Position numbers and translations under genes: made by a program. A stretch of 64,000 bases of DNA from Phoebastria nigripes (lineage: Eukaryota; Chordata; Aves; Procellariiformes; Diomedeidae), in contig JAYKAV010003087.1 of NCBI GenBank assembly GCA_035582835.1, positions 138,010 through 202,009 on the forward strand, in the 5' to 3' direction. Within the stretch, counting starts at the first letter, position 1; every line of letters begins with the position of its first letter. The notes below the pieces were generated by a model. It saw only the letters and a list, made by a program, of their open reading frames with translations, did not search any database and was not told the DNA's origin. This document shows positions 48,601 to 58,880 of this stretch, in pieces.

Positions 48601-49702
48601 GAAATACACCCTTATTCACCCATTGCTGTTCTATTTACTTTATTTCACCACGTATCAGCATTTGCATAATCACTTTTTAAGTTGCAGGGGTAGTTTGAAG
48701 TTTTTATTTACACTGACAAGGCAGAACCAGAAGCTACATATTACTCCACGTTGCTTTTCATTACGAATGGAAAGTAAGAAAGAATTGAAAGTAACTTTTT
48801 GGTACACCAGAAAGCATGGTAACTACCAGCACTGATGTAAGAAAGTACAACCTTCCATGTATGCACTGGTGTTTTTAAACTAGTTAAAGGGAAAAAGAAT
48901 GGTATATTGGTCTGAGTAGCCTTTTTATCAGTGTAATTGTTTGTATTATATATAAATATAATACAATATATTTTATTATACAATAAAAATATAAAAAAAA
49001 AATTCGTGTTCCCAAATGAAATGTTTTTATTGGAAAAAAAACCTAACTGTATGTGAAGTAGGTTTCAAAATTGAAAGGGGCAGACTGATTGTCAAGTATC
49101 ACTATGTGCTCACAGATACAGTTATGATGGACTCATTTTTCTCTTTACAAATATTTTTAATTTCACATATCCAACAGAAATTCCACAGAGAGAAATTAAA
49201 ACTAGTATTTCAAATTCTCCACTACTATTTCCCTNCTAAGAATTTTAAAGAATGTATTTATTTTTGGTTCATTATTCCTAGGTTTAATAGAATGAGAATT
49301 GTGAACTGAATTTATTATAATTATGAAACTCATAGCTCACAGATTTTAAGAAATGTGGTAAGACATTTTTCAAATCATCTGCTTCCCCAATGAATTACAG
49401 TTCTTTATGTACTTTCCAATGGAAAGCTTNTCTTCTGATATTTGGACCATAATCCTATAATTGGATTTGCTATTGTAGATTCTTGCTCTCACGCAGAGCT
49501 CTTTTGAAATGAATTTGACTTCATGAGGATTCAAGTCTTTAAATCTAATTACAGGACTGGGTGTACCAGTTTTTCATTTTTACAAAAACTCTTGTAATTT
49601 GTACAGTGATATTCTACAAAAATCTAATAAGTTTATCTTCATTTACATTTCAGATCATTAAATGTAAAGAACTACAAGACTGCACAGCTGACATCTTATT
49701 AG
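38507..49702 (+). CDS. CFAP96: CFAP96 (C4orf47), cilia- and flagella-associated protein 96
   Basis: Coding exons are 38599-38695, 39763-39982, 42820-42957, 43046-43121, 44342-44521, 47616-47788 and 49654-49702 (TAG), with GT/AG borders and matching phases: 933 nt, 310 aa (human 309). The exon with the start begins at 38507 after TTTTTGTTTACAG, leaving 92 nt of 5' UTR. A non-coding first exon probably ends at 36707 in the CpG island. The start MPAEGKSDMERIGLFSEM is the family start. Other blocks are LQAGYFEPQFVRIFDGEAYS, SKKNLGKAFLPSNGDK, GLGSYYGTIGG, NPGKKGTGYGYANLTIG, GPFKLNLYPQEYFDINPYF and GTFDPYPSYSTDPYV; the end is NVKNYKTAQLTSY. The many short Gly/Pro/Tyr motifs are typical of microtubule-associated ciliary proteins; the family (DUF4586) is tied to cilia and centrosomes. 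No membrane segment or catalytic motif is seen. AATAAA at 49761-49766 lies 59 bp past the stop. A nested LTR lies in intron 5. Confidence 0.94.
42032..42058 (+). other. G-quadruplex-type motif
   Basis: Four G runs (GGGG, GGGG, GGGG, GGG) are separated by loops of 4, 3 and 5 bases (TTTT, TGT, ACAGA). This fits the usual G4 pattern and lies on the coding strand of CFAP96 intron 2. Confidence 0.6.
44836..45376 (-). mobile_element. Younger solo LTR inserted antisense inside the older one
   Basis: On the minus strand this 541-bp LTR starts TGTCCTGGTTCCGGCTGGGA (at 45376) and ends TTAAATCATGACA (at 44836). It is flanked by the 5-bp duplication CAGGT at 44831-44835 and 45377-45381. Removing it and one duplication rejoins the host LTR without a gap (CTGCCAGGT then GCACAAG). 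It belongs to the same family as the host copy, with a TATA-like CAGTATAAAAACT. It carries two N calls (45079 and 45098) and no viral gene. Confidence 0.92.
45581..45626 (+). repeat. (ATT)n microsatellite within the LTR
   Basis: About 14 ATT units lie in the 3' part of the older LTR. The younger copy has a shorter, imperfect GTT/ATT-type run at the matching place, so the repeat grew from a feature of the LTR. Confidence 0.9.
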
Positions 49703-50961
49703 GTACAAAAGGTGAAATGAAGGGTACACTTTTTAGGCTCTGTAAACTGTTAACAAAGCCAATAAAAATGTGAAAAGTGGAATTCAAGTATATAGGGCAA
49801 TCCAATCTGTTTAATTGTTGAGAATGCAATCTTTTGTTTCTAAATATAAAGCTATAATAAATAATTTAAGATCATTTATTTATTAAGTCCAAGGTTGTAT
49901 TTTTATATAAATTTTCATCTTATTGCTTAACTGGACTTTTGAAATGTACTTTTAGAAAACATACTTTCTAATGAGTAATTTGGGTTGCAAATTGACTATA
50001 TATTACAGTGGAAGAAAGTGCATATATTTTAAAGTGAGTATCAGTGTACATATTAACCAAGTTAGTCACATGTGGCCCACAGTGAAACTAAGGTCATTGT
50101 TTCCCTTTAGTAGAATTACTACTTGTACTTTATTTCAACTATAATTTTGTGTAAGAACTGTCTTAAAAAGATATAATTTTTAGTTTTGATGACCTTCTCA
50201 AAATGACCAATATCAAGCATTGTTCAAAACCAGACCACAAGCAGGTTGTTGTGAAGGGAGGAGTCATCTCTATTTACCAGCATCTATTTACCACTCTTCC
50301 TCAATTTCCTGACAACCGTAAGTGCTGCCATATTCTCCAAGAACAGCTTAATTTCACTTTGCGTACATGGAAGGTTCCTAACAAATCTGATCCATCTTTC
50401 AAACTAGCTTCTTCTCAGATGGAACTGTGATCCTAAATGTACGCCTTACCTCCATCTTAATAATTTTTTTCAGATTTTTATATGTGGTCCAAGAAATTTG
50501 TTCATGTAAATCAAAGCTAATTTATTATAAAAATTTAAAAAATTCTCAGCATTTATTTATCCGAATTATTACATGAAGACAAAATTTCTGTATTCATTTT
50601 TATTAAAGATTTATNGTACCACTGTAGAATATTCATGAAATTGTATCCTTACTGCTGTTCACAGGATATTTTTTTAAAGAAATTTCAGACTGGATCTCAC
50701 ATTTCCTGGCATCAATGAAAATAAAAATAAAACCAAGAATTGTTGGTCAGGTCTTCCAGCATGTGTTGAAGCATAAAAACCCTCACCTTGAGATCAACAG
50801 GACCCAACAGTATTTTGAAACATTAATTTATACAAGAATTTTGATGTTTTCTCTATCCAAAGACCTGTAGCAGGATTCCTTCTTTCTTTGTTTAGACCTT
50901 GTATTAGATAATGGTACTGATGCTGACCTCAGGTACCTTAGTGTCATCTTTGTACAGACTA
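49703..50961. other. Convergent 3' interval between CFAP96 and CCDC110
   Basis: Holds the CFAP96 3' UTR with AATAAA at 49761-49766. On the minus strand an AATAAA (TTTATT at 50599-50604) lies about 360 bp past the stop of the candidate last CCDC110 exon. No other coding signal is seen. Confidence 0.5.
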
Positions 50962-51176
50962 TCAGGAGCACTTGCCATGTTGTTCACTTGTGAAGTCTGC
51001 AGACACAGCATTCCTAGGTAGATTGAACTGTACTGTACTTCCTCCTAACTGCTGTTCTGATGTAGTACAGCTGATGAAGACTGCTCCGAAGTTTTTCTTT
51101 ATGTCCTTCTGACTCTTCTCTTTTTGCAATTCTTCCTCTTCTATTTTCTTCTGTATTTCAATAATCTTTTCATTCA
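50962..51176 (-). CDS. Candidate alternative last exon of CCDC110
   Basis: A minus-strand open frame follows the acceptor TTTCCATCTTGTTAG and encodes NEKIIEIQKKIEEEELQKEK, then SQKDIKKNFGAVFISC and on to GKCS and a TGA stop (50964-50962). The first part is a strong coiled-coil heptad pattern. If the large CCDC110 exon is cut before its stop at CCTG|GTTAAC (exon end 53063), the join CCT G|TG AAT keeps the frame and adds about 71 residues. The donor GTTAAC is weak and I see no clear similarity to the human C-terminus, so this could also be an unrelated open frame. Confidence 0.4.
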
Positions 51177-53058
51177 CTAACAAGATGGAAATACTGAAAG
51201 CTGATTAAAATGTATGGAGCTTAATTTAAAAAAAAAGAAATCCATCCAGCTTGTTTGAGAAGATGTTAGTGTATGTGGAACAGCCTCGTGTGGTCATCAT
51301 GGGAGCCAATAACTTCATTTGATAAGTCCCCACCAGAAAATGTGTGGTCCCAAGGAGCTGACACCCAATTCTAGCTAGGGCCTCAGTATGCTGTTTTAAT
51401 ACAATTGATAATTGTGTCCCTTGGCTTCTTGGCAGTACCTTTGACTGTGATGGTGGAATTTAGAACTTTCTTAAATTTCGTTACCCAGTTATCTAAGGTA
51501 AGGAGGACATTAGACATTATTTACATTGTTTTCATAATAACAGCTTCCCTACATCCTTACAGTATAGATATAGCCAGTCACCTTTGTAACTGATTCTGAC
51601 CACAATTTAATAGTTACAATCTGAAGCAACTTCATGTTTATGCAAGCGTTAAATGCAATTAAACACCTGACCATCTACTCAATAGCCCAAGTATTTACCA
51701 TTTTAATGTCCTTATTGACTTTGGGTGTGCAATGCAAAATTGTGGCGTAATACTTTTGCCTATCATCTCCAGTAAAAAACCACAACAAACCCTTTTGTAT
51801 CTTTTAAATATTTTTTACAGGAAAAAGCATTAAGAACTAGACTTAGAGCTTTAATGTAGTTTTTAGTCGTTCTACTATATGTATCAGTCATGATACAAAA
51901 ACATGCTCTATTCCATTTACAGTCTTGTATTACAAACCAGAAAAATAATTGTTAATTTGCTGCAATCAGTCTTTATGAATTATTGGAGAAATAGGAAGAA
52001 ATGGATTACTTCTATGTCTCTGAAGAGATCATGTGCTTTATTGGCCAGGAGCTTGTACACTTAGTGATGTACTAATAAGAAAGTGAAGATAAATAATTAC
52101 CTTTAAGTCTGTTCTGCAAACACCAATAACTAATTACATGGTTTTACTTTCAAGGATTTATTTATTAAGGAGTGAGTAAAAAAAGGAGTTCCTAAAAAAA
52201 TAGTCCTAACAGTGTTGTAGCGACACTGCATACGAGCAGCTTCAACTGCACAGAATATTATATGCAGTATTTTTGAGAAATTCTTCCTCCCCATGGTCCC
52301 TTGGCTGAGAAAATCGGAGTTTTTGTGCAGTGATTGTATCCAAGAGGGTAATTTTTGCACCTTTCATAGCTATGACCATGTTCTCTGAATATGTTTACAC
52401 TCAAAATGTTAAAATTCATGTTTTAACTAATAAGCTTTCTAAGTCAGTATCTAGTATAAGAAGATAAAGGGTACCTTGTGTTGATTAAACATAGACCAGA
52501 ATTAGATGTAATCTAAAACATATGTAAACAAAGATTAAACTTAATTTAGGACTTCTTGCAGAAATAACCAGTGAAATGTTGTGGCATGTACTAAGCTGTT
52601 CAGCTAAAAGGTCGTTAAGATTCCCTTCTGACTCTGAAGTCCTAGGGACAGAATTCTATCATCTCCTGTAAACTGTCACAGTTTCATTAAATTTCTTTAT
52701 ACTACTTACATTGTGTAAGGATCTGCTTTTGTGAATCTGTGAAATTCAGCCAAGTATCAAAAAAACAGGCAGTTCTTTTTAGAACATAACAAAAACATGG
52801 AAATGACTGGACATTGGAATTGTAAATGTTTTACAAAAGAAAATGATTTATTACAATTTATTTGAAGCAATAGACTGTTGTAGATTATCAGGAATTGCCT
52901 GGAAAAGAAAATCAGCTAATAAGATATTGCAGAATAGAGCTCATACCTTGTGAATCATATTCCAAGGCTTTATACTTAGAACAGAAAATTCTGTACAAAT
53001 TCTAGTGGAATGTTCAGAGTAACAGTTATATTGCATGGTACGAGTATCATGGTACCTG

Positions 53059-56000
53059 TTAACCAGGTTTCCTTTGCCCACAGACTAGAGCTATAGCTTG
53101 GCGTCGGAGATAAATATAATCCTTATGCAAATGGGAGAATTGCAACTGTAATACATCTCTCTCATTTTCAGTAGTCCACAGGACATTTTCTAATAGTAAG
53201 CATTCTTCGGTCAATTTTCTAATGTTGCTTTCATATTTGGAAGTGAATTGTCTATATTCCTGCAGTTCTTTCTTAAGTAACTGATTTTCCTCTGTGACGT
53301 TTGTTAGTGCAGTTGATAACCTCTTGCATTCTCTGTTTACACTGGTCAAGTTAGACTTTAAAAGATCNATATCTGCTTTTTCATTTCTGAGTTCAGTCAT
53401 GAGTTTCTTTTCTGTATAAGCTTTATCTGATTGGAGTTTCTCAAAGTCCTTCTGCAGCATCTGTTTAGTATCAAAACATTCCTGCAGGGTCATTTCAAGG
53501 TTAGTTTTTTTAGCTTCCAGTGTTTGCATTAACTGAAGATGAGTTTCCAGTTCAGATTTCGTTGCGGTTTCTTTTTCTTTTATTTGTTGCATTTCACTCT
53601 GATTTCTTTCAAGCTCTTGCTCTAGGGAACTATTTTCTTTTGTAAGCTGGGATATTTCTATCTTAAGTTTTTTATTTGTTTCTTGTAACTTGAAGCATTC
53701 CTTTTGCAAGAACTTTAGGATTGCACTGAGCCTCTCTCTTTCACAGGTAACAGTAGCCATCTTTTCTTCTACTTCCTGGTTCCTAATTTGAAAATAATGT
53801 TGTATCTGTATTGAACGTTGGTTTCTATTATGGAGTCGATTCCTCTCTTCCTCAGGGATGTTCTTCTGGTTTTGGAGTTCTTTGCATTTTCTTAAGAAGT
53901 TCTTTGCTTCCTTAATACATTCCTTGTTAACTTCTTGTGATTTAACCAACTGGATTTGCACACTTTTCTTTTCTTCAGCTAAATCCTTAATTTGCATATT
54001 ACATTTTGATATTTTTTCTTTTGAAGACTGTATGGTAACAGTAAGAAGTTCCACTTTGTTCTTGAGTGCTAAATTTTCATTCGGAAGATCACGTACTGTT
54101 TTTTGCAAATGCTCAGAATTTTTCAGGGACTTTTGCAATACTTCAATTTTGCCATCATATTCAGAGGCTACTTTGATTTTGCTGAACTTCTGATTTCCTG
54201 GCTTCAGTAACGTCTGATTTAAAGTAGTCTGTTGTTGTTCTCTTTCTTTTTTTAGTTGCTCTTTGTTATCAAGCATTAGTAGCTTATCTTTCACCATCTC
54301 GGAAAAAGAATTAACCTGGAATCTGTCACCTTCACTGTAATTGATTCTAAATTCTTTACGTACATTTTTGCTTTGAGATTCTGCTTTTTCACTGTATACT
54401 GTTGTAGGAGAACCACCCCATTCATTGGCAAATTCAGAGTCTTTATAAAATTCTTGATCAAAATGTAGGCCATTTTCTTTAACTGGAACTAAACCAATAT
54501 GTGATTCATCTAAAGAGGTCACAATTTCTGCACTTTCTTGTAAGTTATTTAATTTTTCTCTGTATAAAAAGCCAGATTTTTCTGTATTATCTGCTAACAA
54601 ATCTAAATCATTACGGACTGACTTCTGAAATTCTTGTTTCAGCAACTTGGTAGGATAGTTAGTATTGTCCATTTTATGAAATTCTTTCCCAAATTTGGGA
54701 AAAGGTATATGATGTTTAGATTCACTCAAAATGACCTTCTCATGGGCAGCATTCAACCCTTCTGTCTCCAAATCAGTGCTAGATAGCAAATGTCCACATT
54801 TATGTTCATTTTTTGTTGCAAGTATCCTATTGTTTCCAAACAGATCTTCTGAATTTTCAACCTTTTCAGTTGCCATAGTTTTAAGCGAAATCCTGTGTGG
54901 AATATTTATATTACTGATGACATTTCCAGTATTGGAATTTGCTTCCACATGCTCATCTGAACAGGGTTGTTGATCATGATGAACTTTTCTCTTAGAAGGC
55001 AGCAATTCATGATTTTCCATAAGCTACCCCACAAAATTAAAAACAAATGTACAAAAAACCTGTCATGCTGTAGAAATTGTGAAACATTGCAGTACTGGAA
55101 GCATAAGACAACTAAATTGTCTTATGTCAAAGCCACTTATCAATCAAGACTTGTACAGTTTACCTCTGCCAATGCCATTTACCCATTAAAAGAATGTAAA
55201 CAATTATCGTAGGCCCCATTTCATTCAGTACTGGGCTTTGGAGCAGGCACAAAATACCAAGTAAGTGTCTTAAATTGATTAAGTATATTTCCAGCAGAGG
55301 AGAGATGACTTAAGGAGACTATAGTTTGTCTTTGATAGTTTTTGTCATCCCAGTCCCTATGAAATAAGGGCAAACTGGAGTTCACACTAAATATAGACAG
55401 AAAAAGTAGGGTTTATGCAGCATTTCATAGGAGAGGGACAAAATTTGTTCCCTGTCCTCATTTCTCTCTCTTCTCTCCTTGACTCTCTGCCCTGTCTCCC
55501 TATATGCTTTGCATTGCATTCCATGCCCACTGAAGACAATCCAAATTAATTTGGGGAAGATCAGGTTGCAGTTTTACCTGTGCAGAAGAGAAACTGAGTT
55601 TTAATCATAATGGGTGGGAGGGAATACTATATGTAATTATGGCTAAAGTTCTGCTACCCAGAAAAATCTCAGGGAGAAGATGTCATTTTTTTTTTAAATC
55701 CAGAATACTCCTTGGGTTATTTTCCAAAAAACACGTCACTCTCAAAACCCAAGGTCCACCTAAAGAATAACTTGTTTGTAGGTAAAAATTGTTAAACATA
55801 CCAGAGATGCATCACTTGGTGTGCAGGTCATCACAATCTTGTCTGAACTACATAGTGAAGTTTTCCTTTCAAATACATTTTTATTTAGTATCTCACGGAT
55901 TTTAGACTGTACCTGATAAAGATTGAGATTGTTTACAGAAAACTTAAATGTAGAAATATTTAATTTTCCAAAAATATCCTATTACACAAGAAGTTATCTC

Positions 56001-57970
56001 TTAGGAAGGACAGACCAGATGGAAGTGGCATGTAGGAATATGGAATTGTTTATAACCAACAAAGTATAAAGCTAAATGTCCTTCCAGCTTTATCTTATAT
56101 AAAAGATATTTAGCTTTTATATAAAGAACCAGATAAAATGATGGCAGAAAAATGCTCCTGCAAAGGTGGCTTAGCATTTTGTGAAACATGGCAGTTTGCA
56201 ACAATAGAACAGGTTCTGCTGACAGTGACATAATGTGGAATTAACTTTGAAAACAACAATCTTCCTTGAGTTTACAGTGATGTAAGTGAGGGAAGGGGTC
56301 TAGTCCTTCCCTTTTTTTCCTCTAACTCAGTTTTGGTTTTCCTCTGTTTTTTCTGAGGTTTTGAAATAGTTTTTGTAAGCCCCCAAATAATACTGTGACT
56401 AAGAAAGGGCAAGAACCTAGAAGTGAGATTATCTTATCAGCTATTTTAAGGTGGACAGATGATTAAATGTATACTTAATGCACACAATAGTCTAAGAATA
56501 GATCTTACTTAAACCACCTATGGCAGTATCTAAAAATGCAGCAGGAGGCTTTTGTATTTTAAGAGCATTTGTTTTCTACTTTTACCGTGTTAATATTCTC
56601 CAGAGTTTGTTGCCAAAATGTCTGAAATGATTCCGGCTGTTGCTGAAGAATCTAAAATGTATAAAATAAATATCAGAAAATTGTTAGGTAGGGGTTTTTT
56701 TGTTGTTGTTTTTTGTTTTAAATATTGAGATGAGTTAGGATATTTTCTCAATTGAAATTATGTTTCTTTTCCAGTCCCAAGATTGTTTTCGCCCAGCCTG
56801 AGTCAGCAGGAGTTCATCAAGTGCTTCATTCACCATTCAATAGCCATTTAGAGACTTAGTTGCAATGCTGGAAGGTTTTCAGCATAGTTCTTCACAGACA
56901 GTTGCTCATGTTACAGAAAGCACTGTCACATCTGGCATTACTTCGGATCTTAGTCTTTGCAGTGAGACCAAATGTGCTTCTGTTAGAATTCGTACTGCAG
57001 TTCCAAAAATCATCTTTCTGGTTTAGATTGTGGTGTGCTGGTTGGACAACATAAGAAAGTTGGACTGTCTCTGGGATTAGTAAAGGGAAACCCTAGTATT
57101 CTGCATTAACAGAAGTAATACTGGCTAAGTTCTAATGACTTAGAAGTGCTTTAAAATAGTGCAAATTCTCTACACAGATCAAAGGATTTTTCTCTGAATG
57201 AATCATTCTTAGGTCACAGGAATTCAGAAGCTCAGTGAAAATCTCAGCTAAAGGAATGAGCATGTGCATAGAGCAAAATTTGTCTAGCTTTCCATGCGTT
57301 CTGCTTTGGAAGAAAATTCCCCAAAACATAAAAGAGGAAGAAAATAGGCAGGCAGAGAAGAACTGTACATCATATACCTGAGTTATGCAACTATACTGAT
57401 ATTAAAACCAAAACCCAAACATACTTCNCGAGTCATTATTCAAGTGGAAATTGTGGTTTGCAAGTAATGCTCTCAATTTCAGAATACTTCAGCAAGTCTG
57501 ATTTCTTACTGAAAAACGTCACTAAAGAGCGACAGCTCCTATTGTATGGTCCTAGCCCTGCATACAGTTAGAAGTGTATTGAAACAATCAATCACTGTAT
57601 TTATATTCATATTAACCTCTTTGCATTTGTTGAGCAATGTAAAAGAGACTAGCTTTAAACTAGAGAAGTCTGTGAATACTGAGAATTAACACTTCACCCG
57701 CGCAGCTCCTGCAGTAAGGCACCTGTAATCAGTAGCTAGCCTGAGCTGCCCTTGCTGCTCTGGTGAAGTCTGCTGCAGGCCAGTTTGTCAGCGGTGTTTT
57801 GGCACTAGGCACATCCATATACTTAAAATAAATACACCATATGGAAATTCTGCTAGCTAAGACTCTTTATGCCCAGACATCCTGCTCCCATCTGCAGTCA
57901 GAATGAAACCAGCTTACTTTCAATGTTGTTTGCGGGTCAGTTGGGTCTTCTGCTCCTACTGTGTGGTTAT
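53059..57970 (-). CDS. CCDC110: CCDC110, coiled-coil domain-containing protein 110 (5' end unresolved)
   Basis: Four coding exons are resolved on the minus strand: 57970-57918, 56651-56586, 55912-55802 and the large exon 55023-53059 (TAA). Phases agree and give at least 730 residues; human has 833. Exon blocks NHTVGAEDPTDPQTTLK, ILQQQPESFQTFWQQTLENI and VQSKIREILNKNVFERK match the N-terminal third of the family (human LQQQLESFQ and VQSEISEILNK). The large exon encodes a low-similarity middle part, then a long coiled coil from about residue 330 onward, ending KLTEECLLLENVLWTTENER and LQFSHLHKDYIYLRR. The mammalian protein is a testis-type cancer antigen (KM-HN-1) with little known function. 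The first exon is not certain: a candidate at 58422-58266 would join in phase but has no visible similarity. One residue is undetermined because of an N at 53368. The 3' end may continue at 51176-50962. Confidence 0.88.
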
Positions 57971-58265
57971 CTGCAAATAAAAATGACACTTCTACAATTA
58001 GCAGTGCTTGCAGTTCACAGGAAGAGTGATTTCAGCTCTAACGAGGGAAAACTGAGAGAATTCAGCCTTGCTATTCAGCCTGAGGAAGGACATAATTGCT
58101 TATTTCTCCCGCTCTGGATTGTTTGAGCCCTGCTACAGTTCCTGGCACAGGACAGGATCATCTACAGAACTAGTGTCTGGAAGGTCTCTGAGGAAGCAGC
58201 CCTGGCTCCCGCCAAGAGCGAGTATCTCTTTGAAAGAGGTGAAGCAACCGAGGCAACACTTGTAC

Positions 58266-58422
58266 CTCGAGGGACTTCTGTCACAGCCACGCGGGTCAGG
58301 TGTGGGGGCTGGCCCCCGGAGAAGGCGGGACAGCCCCTCATGCCAGCACTGGCTCCCCTCTCCACTGTTTTTCCAATCATTTTCCCGATGCCTGTTCCTC
58401 CGCGGGAGGCTGCTTTGGCCAC
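58266..58422 (-). CDS. Candidate first coding exon of CCDC110
   Basis: A minus-strand frame starts at an ATG (58422-58420; MAKAASRGGTGIGK...) next to the CpG island and ends at the donor CTCGAG|GTACAAG with one spare base. That matches the two bases at the start of the next exon (57970), giving G|AT and an open join. There is about a one-in-three chance of such a phase match and no similarity to the human start, so the call is weak. Confidence 0.22.
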
Positions 58423-58479
58423 ACCATCCCAGGCCTCCCTGAAGAGCAGGAGGGGGGACAGCCCAGCGCGCTGGTCCCC

Positions 58480-58880
58480 TCACCCCACTGACGCAGCGAG
58501 GCGTGCTGCCCCCTTTTGTGACAATGACGTCACAGTCTGCGGTGACACCGCCCCCCGCGCCGCCCGCGCCGGGGGGGACCCGCTCGAGCCGCCCCTCGCG
58601 CCCCAAGGGTCTCGAGCCCGGCCGCCCCCGCGCGGTGGCGCTGCCCGACCCCGCTCTGCCCGCCGGCAGCCCGGGCCCCCGGGCGCCGCCCGCGGCTGCC
58701 TTGCCAGCCGGGCCTGAGCTCCCCCCGGCGGCCCGGAGAGCCCGCAGGGTGTCGGAGGAAGGCCGGGAAGTGAGTGCTCCGGAGAGGCTTTCCTGCCCCG
58801 CCGCTCCCGTGGCGACGGCAGCCCCTCCGGCTTGGCGTGCCGCCCGCCGCTGAGGGCCCGGCCCCAGCTGCCCGCTCAGA
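58480..58880. promoter_or_regulatory. CpG island, CCDC110 promoter, possibly bidirectional, with a CRE
   Basis: A CpG-dense block lies upstream of CCDC110 (minus strand). It contains a perfect palindromic cAMP-response element TGACGTCA at 58525-58532. On the + strand it carries a consensus donor CCGGGAA|GTGAGT (exon end 58769) that would suit the first exon of a divergent transcript. Confidence 0.7.
58525..58532 (+). promoter_or_regulatory. Full palindromic CRE (TGACGTCA)
   Basis: A perfect 8-bp CRE lies within the CCDC110 CpG island. CREB/CREM bind such sites, and CREM drives many post-meiotic testis genes, which fits the testis expression known for mammalian CCDC110. The regulatory role here is inferred. 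Confidence 0.6.

Noticed and set aside
53858..54193. 111-residue + strand open frame
   Set aside because: Shadow of the large CCDC110 exon on the opposite strand.
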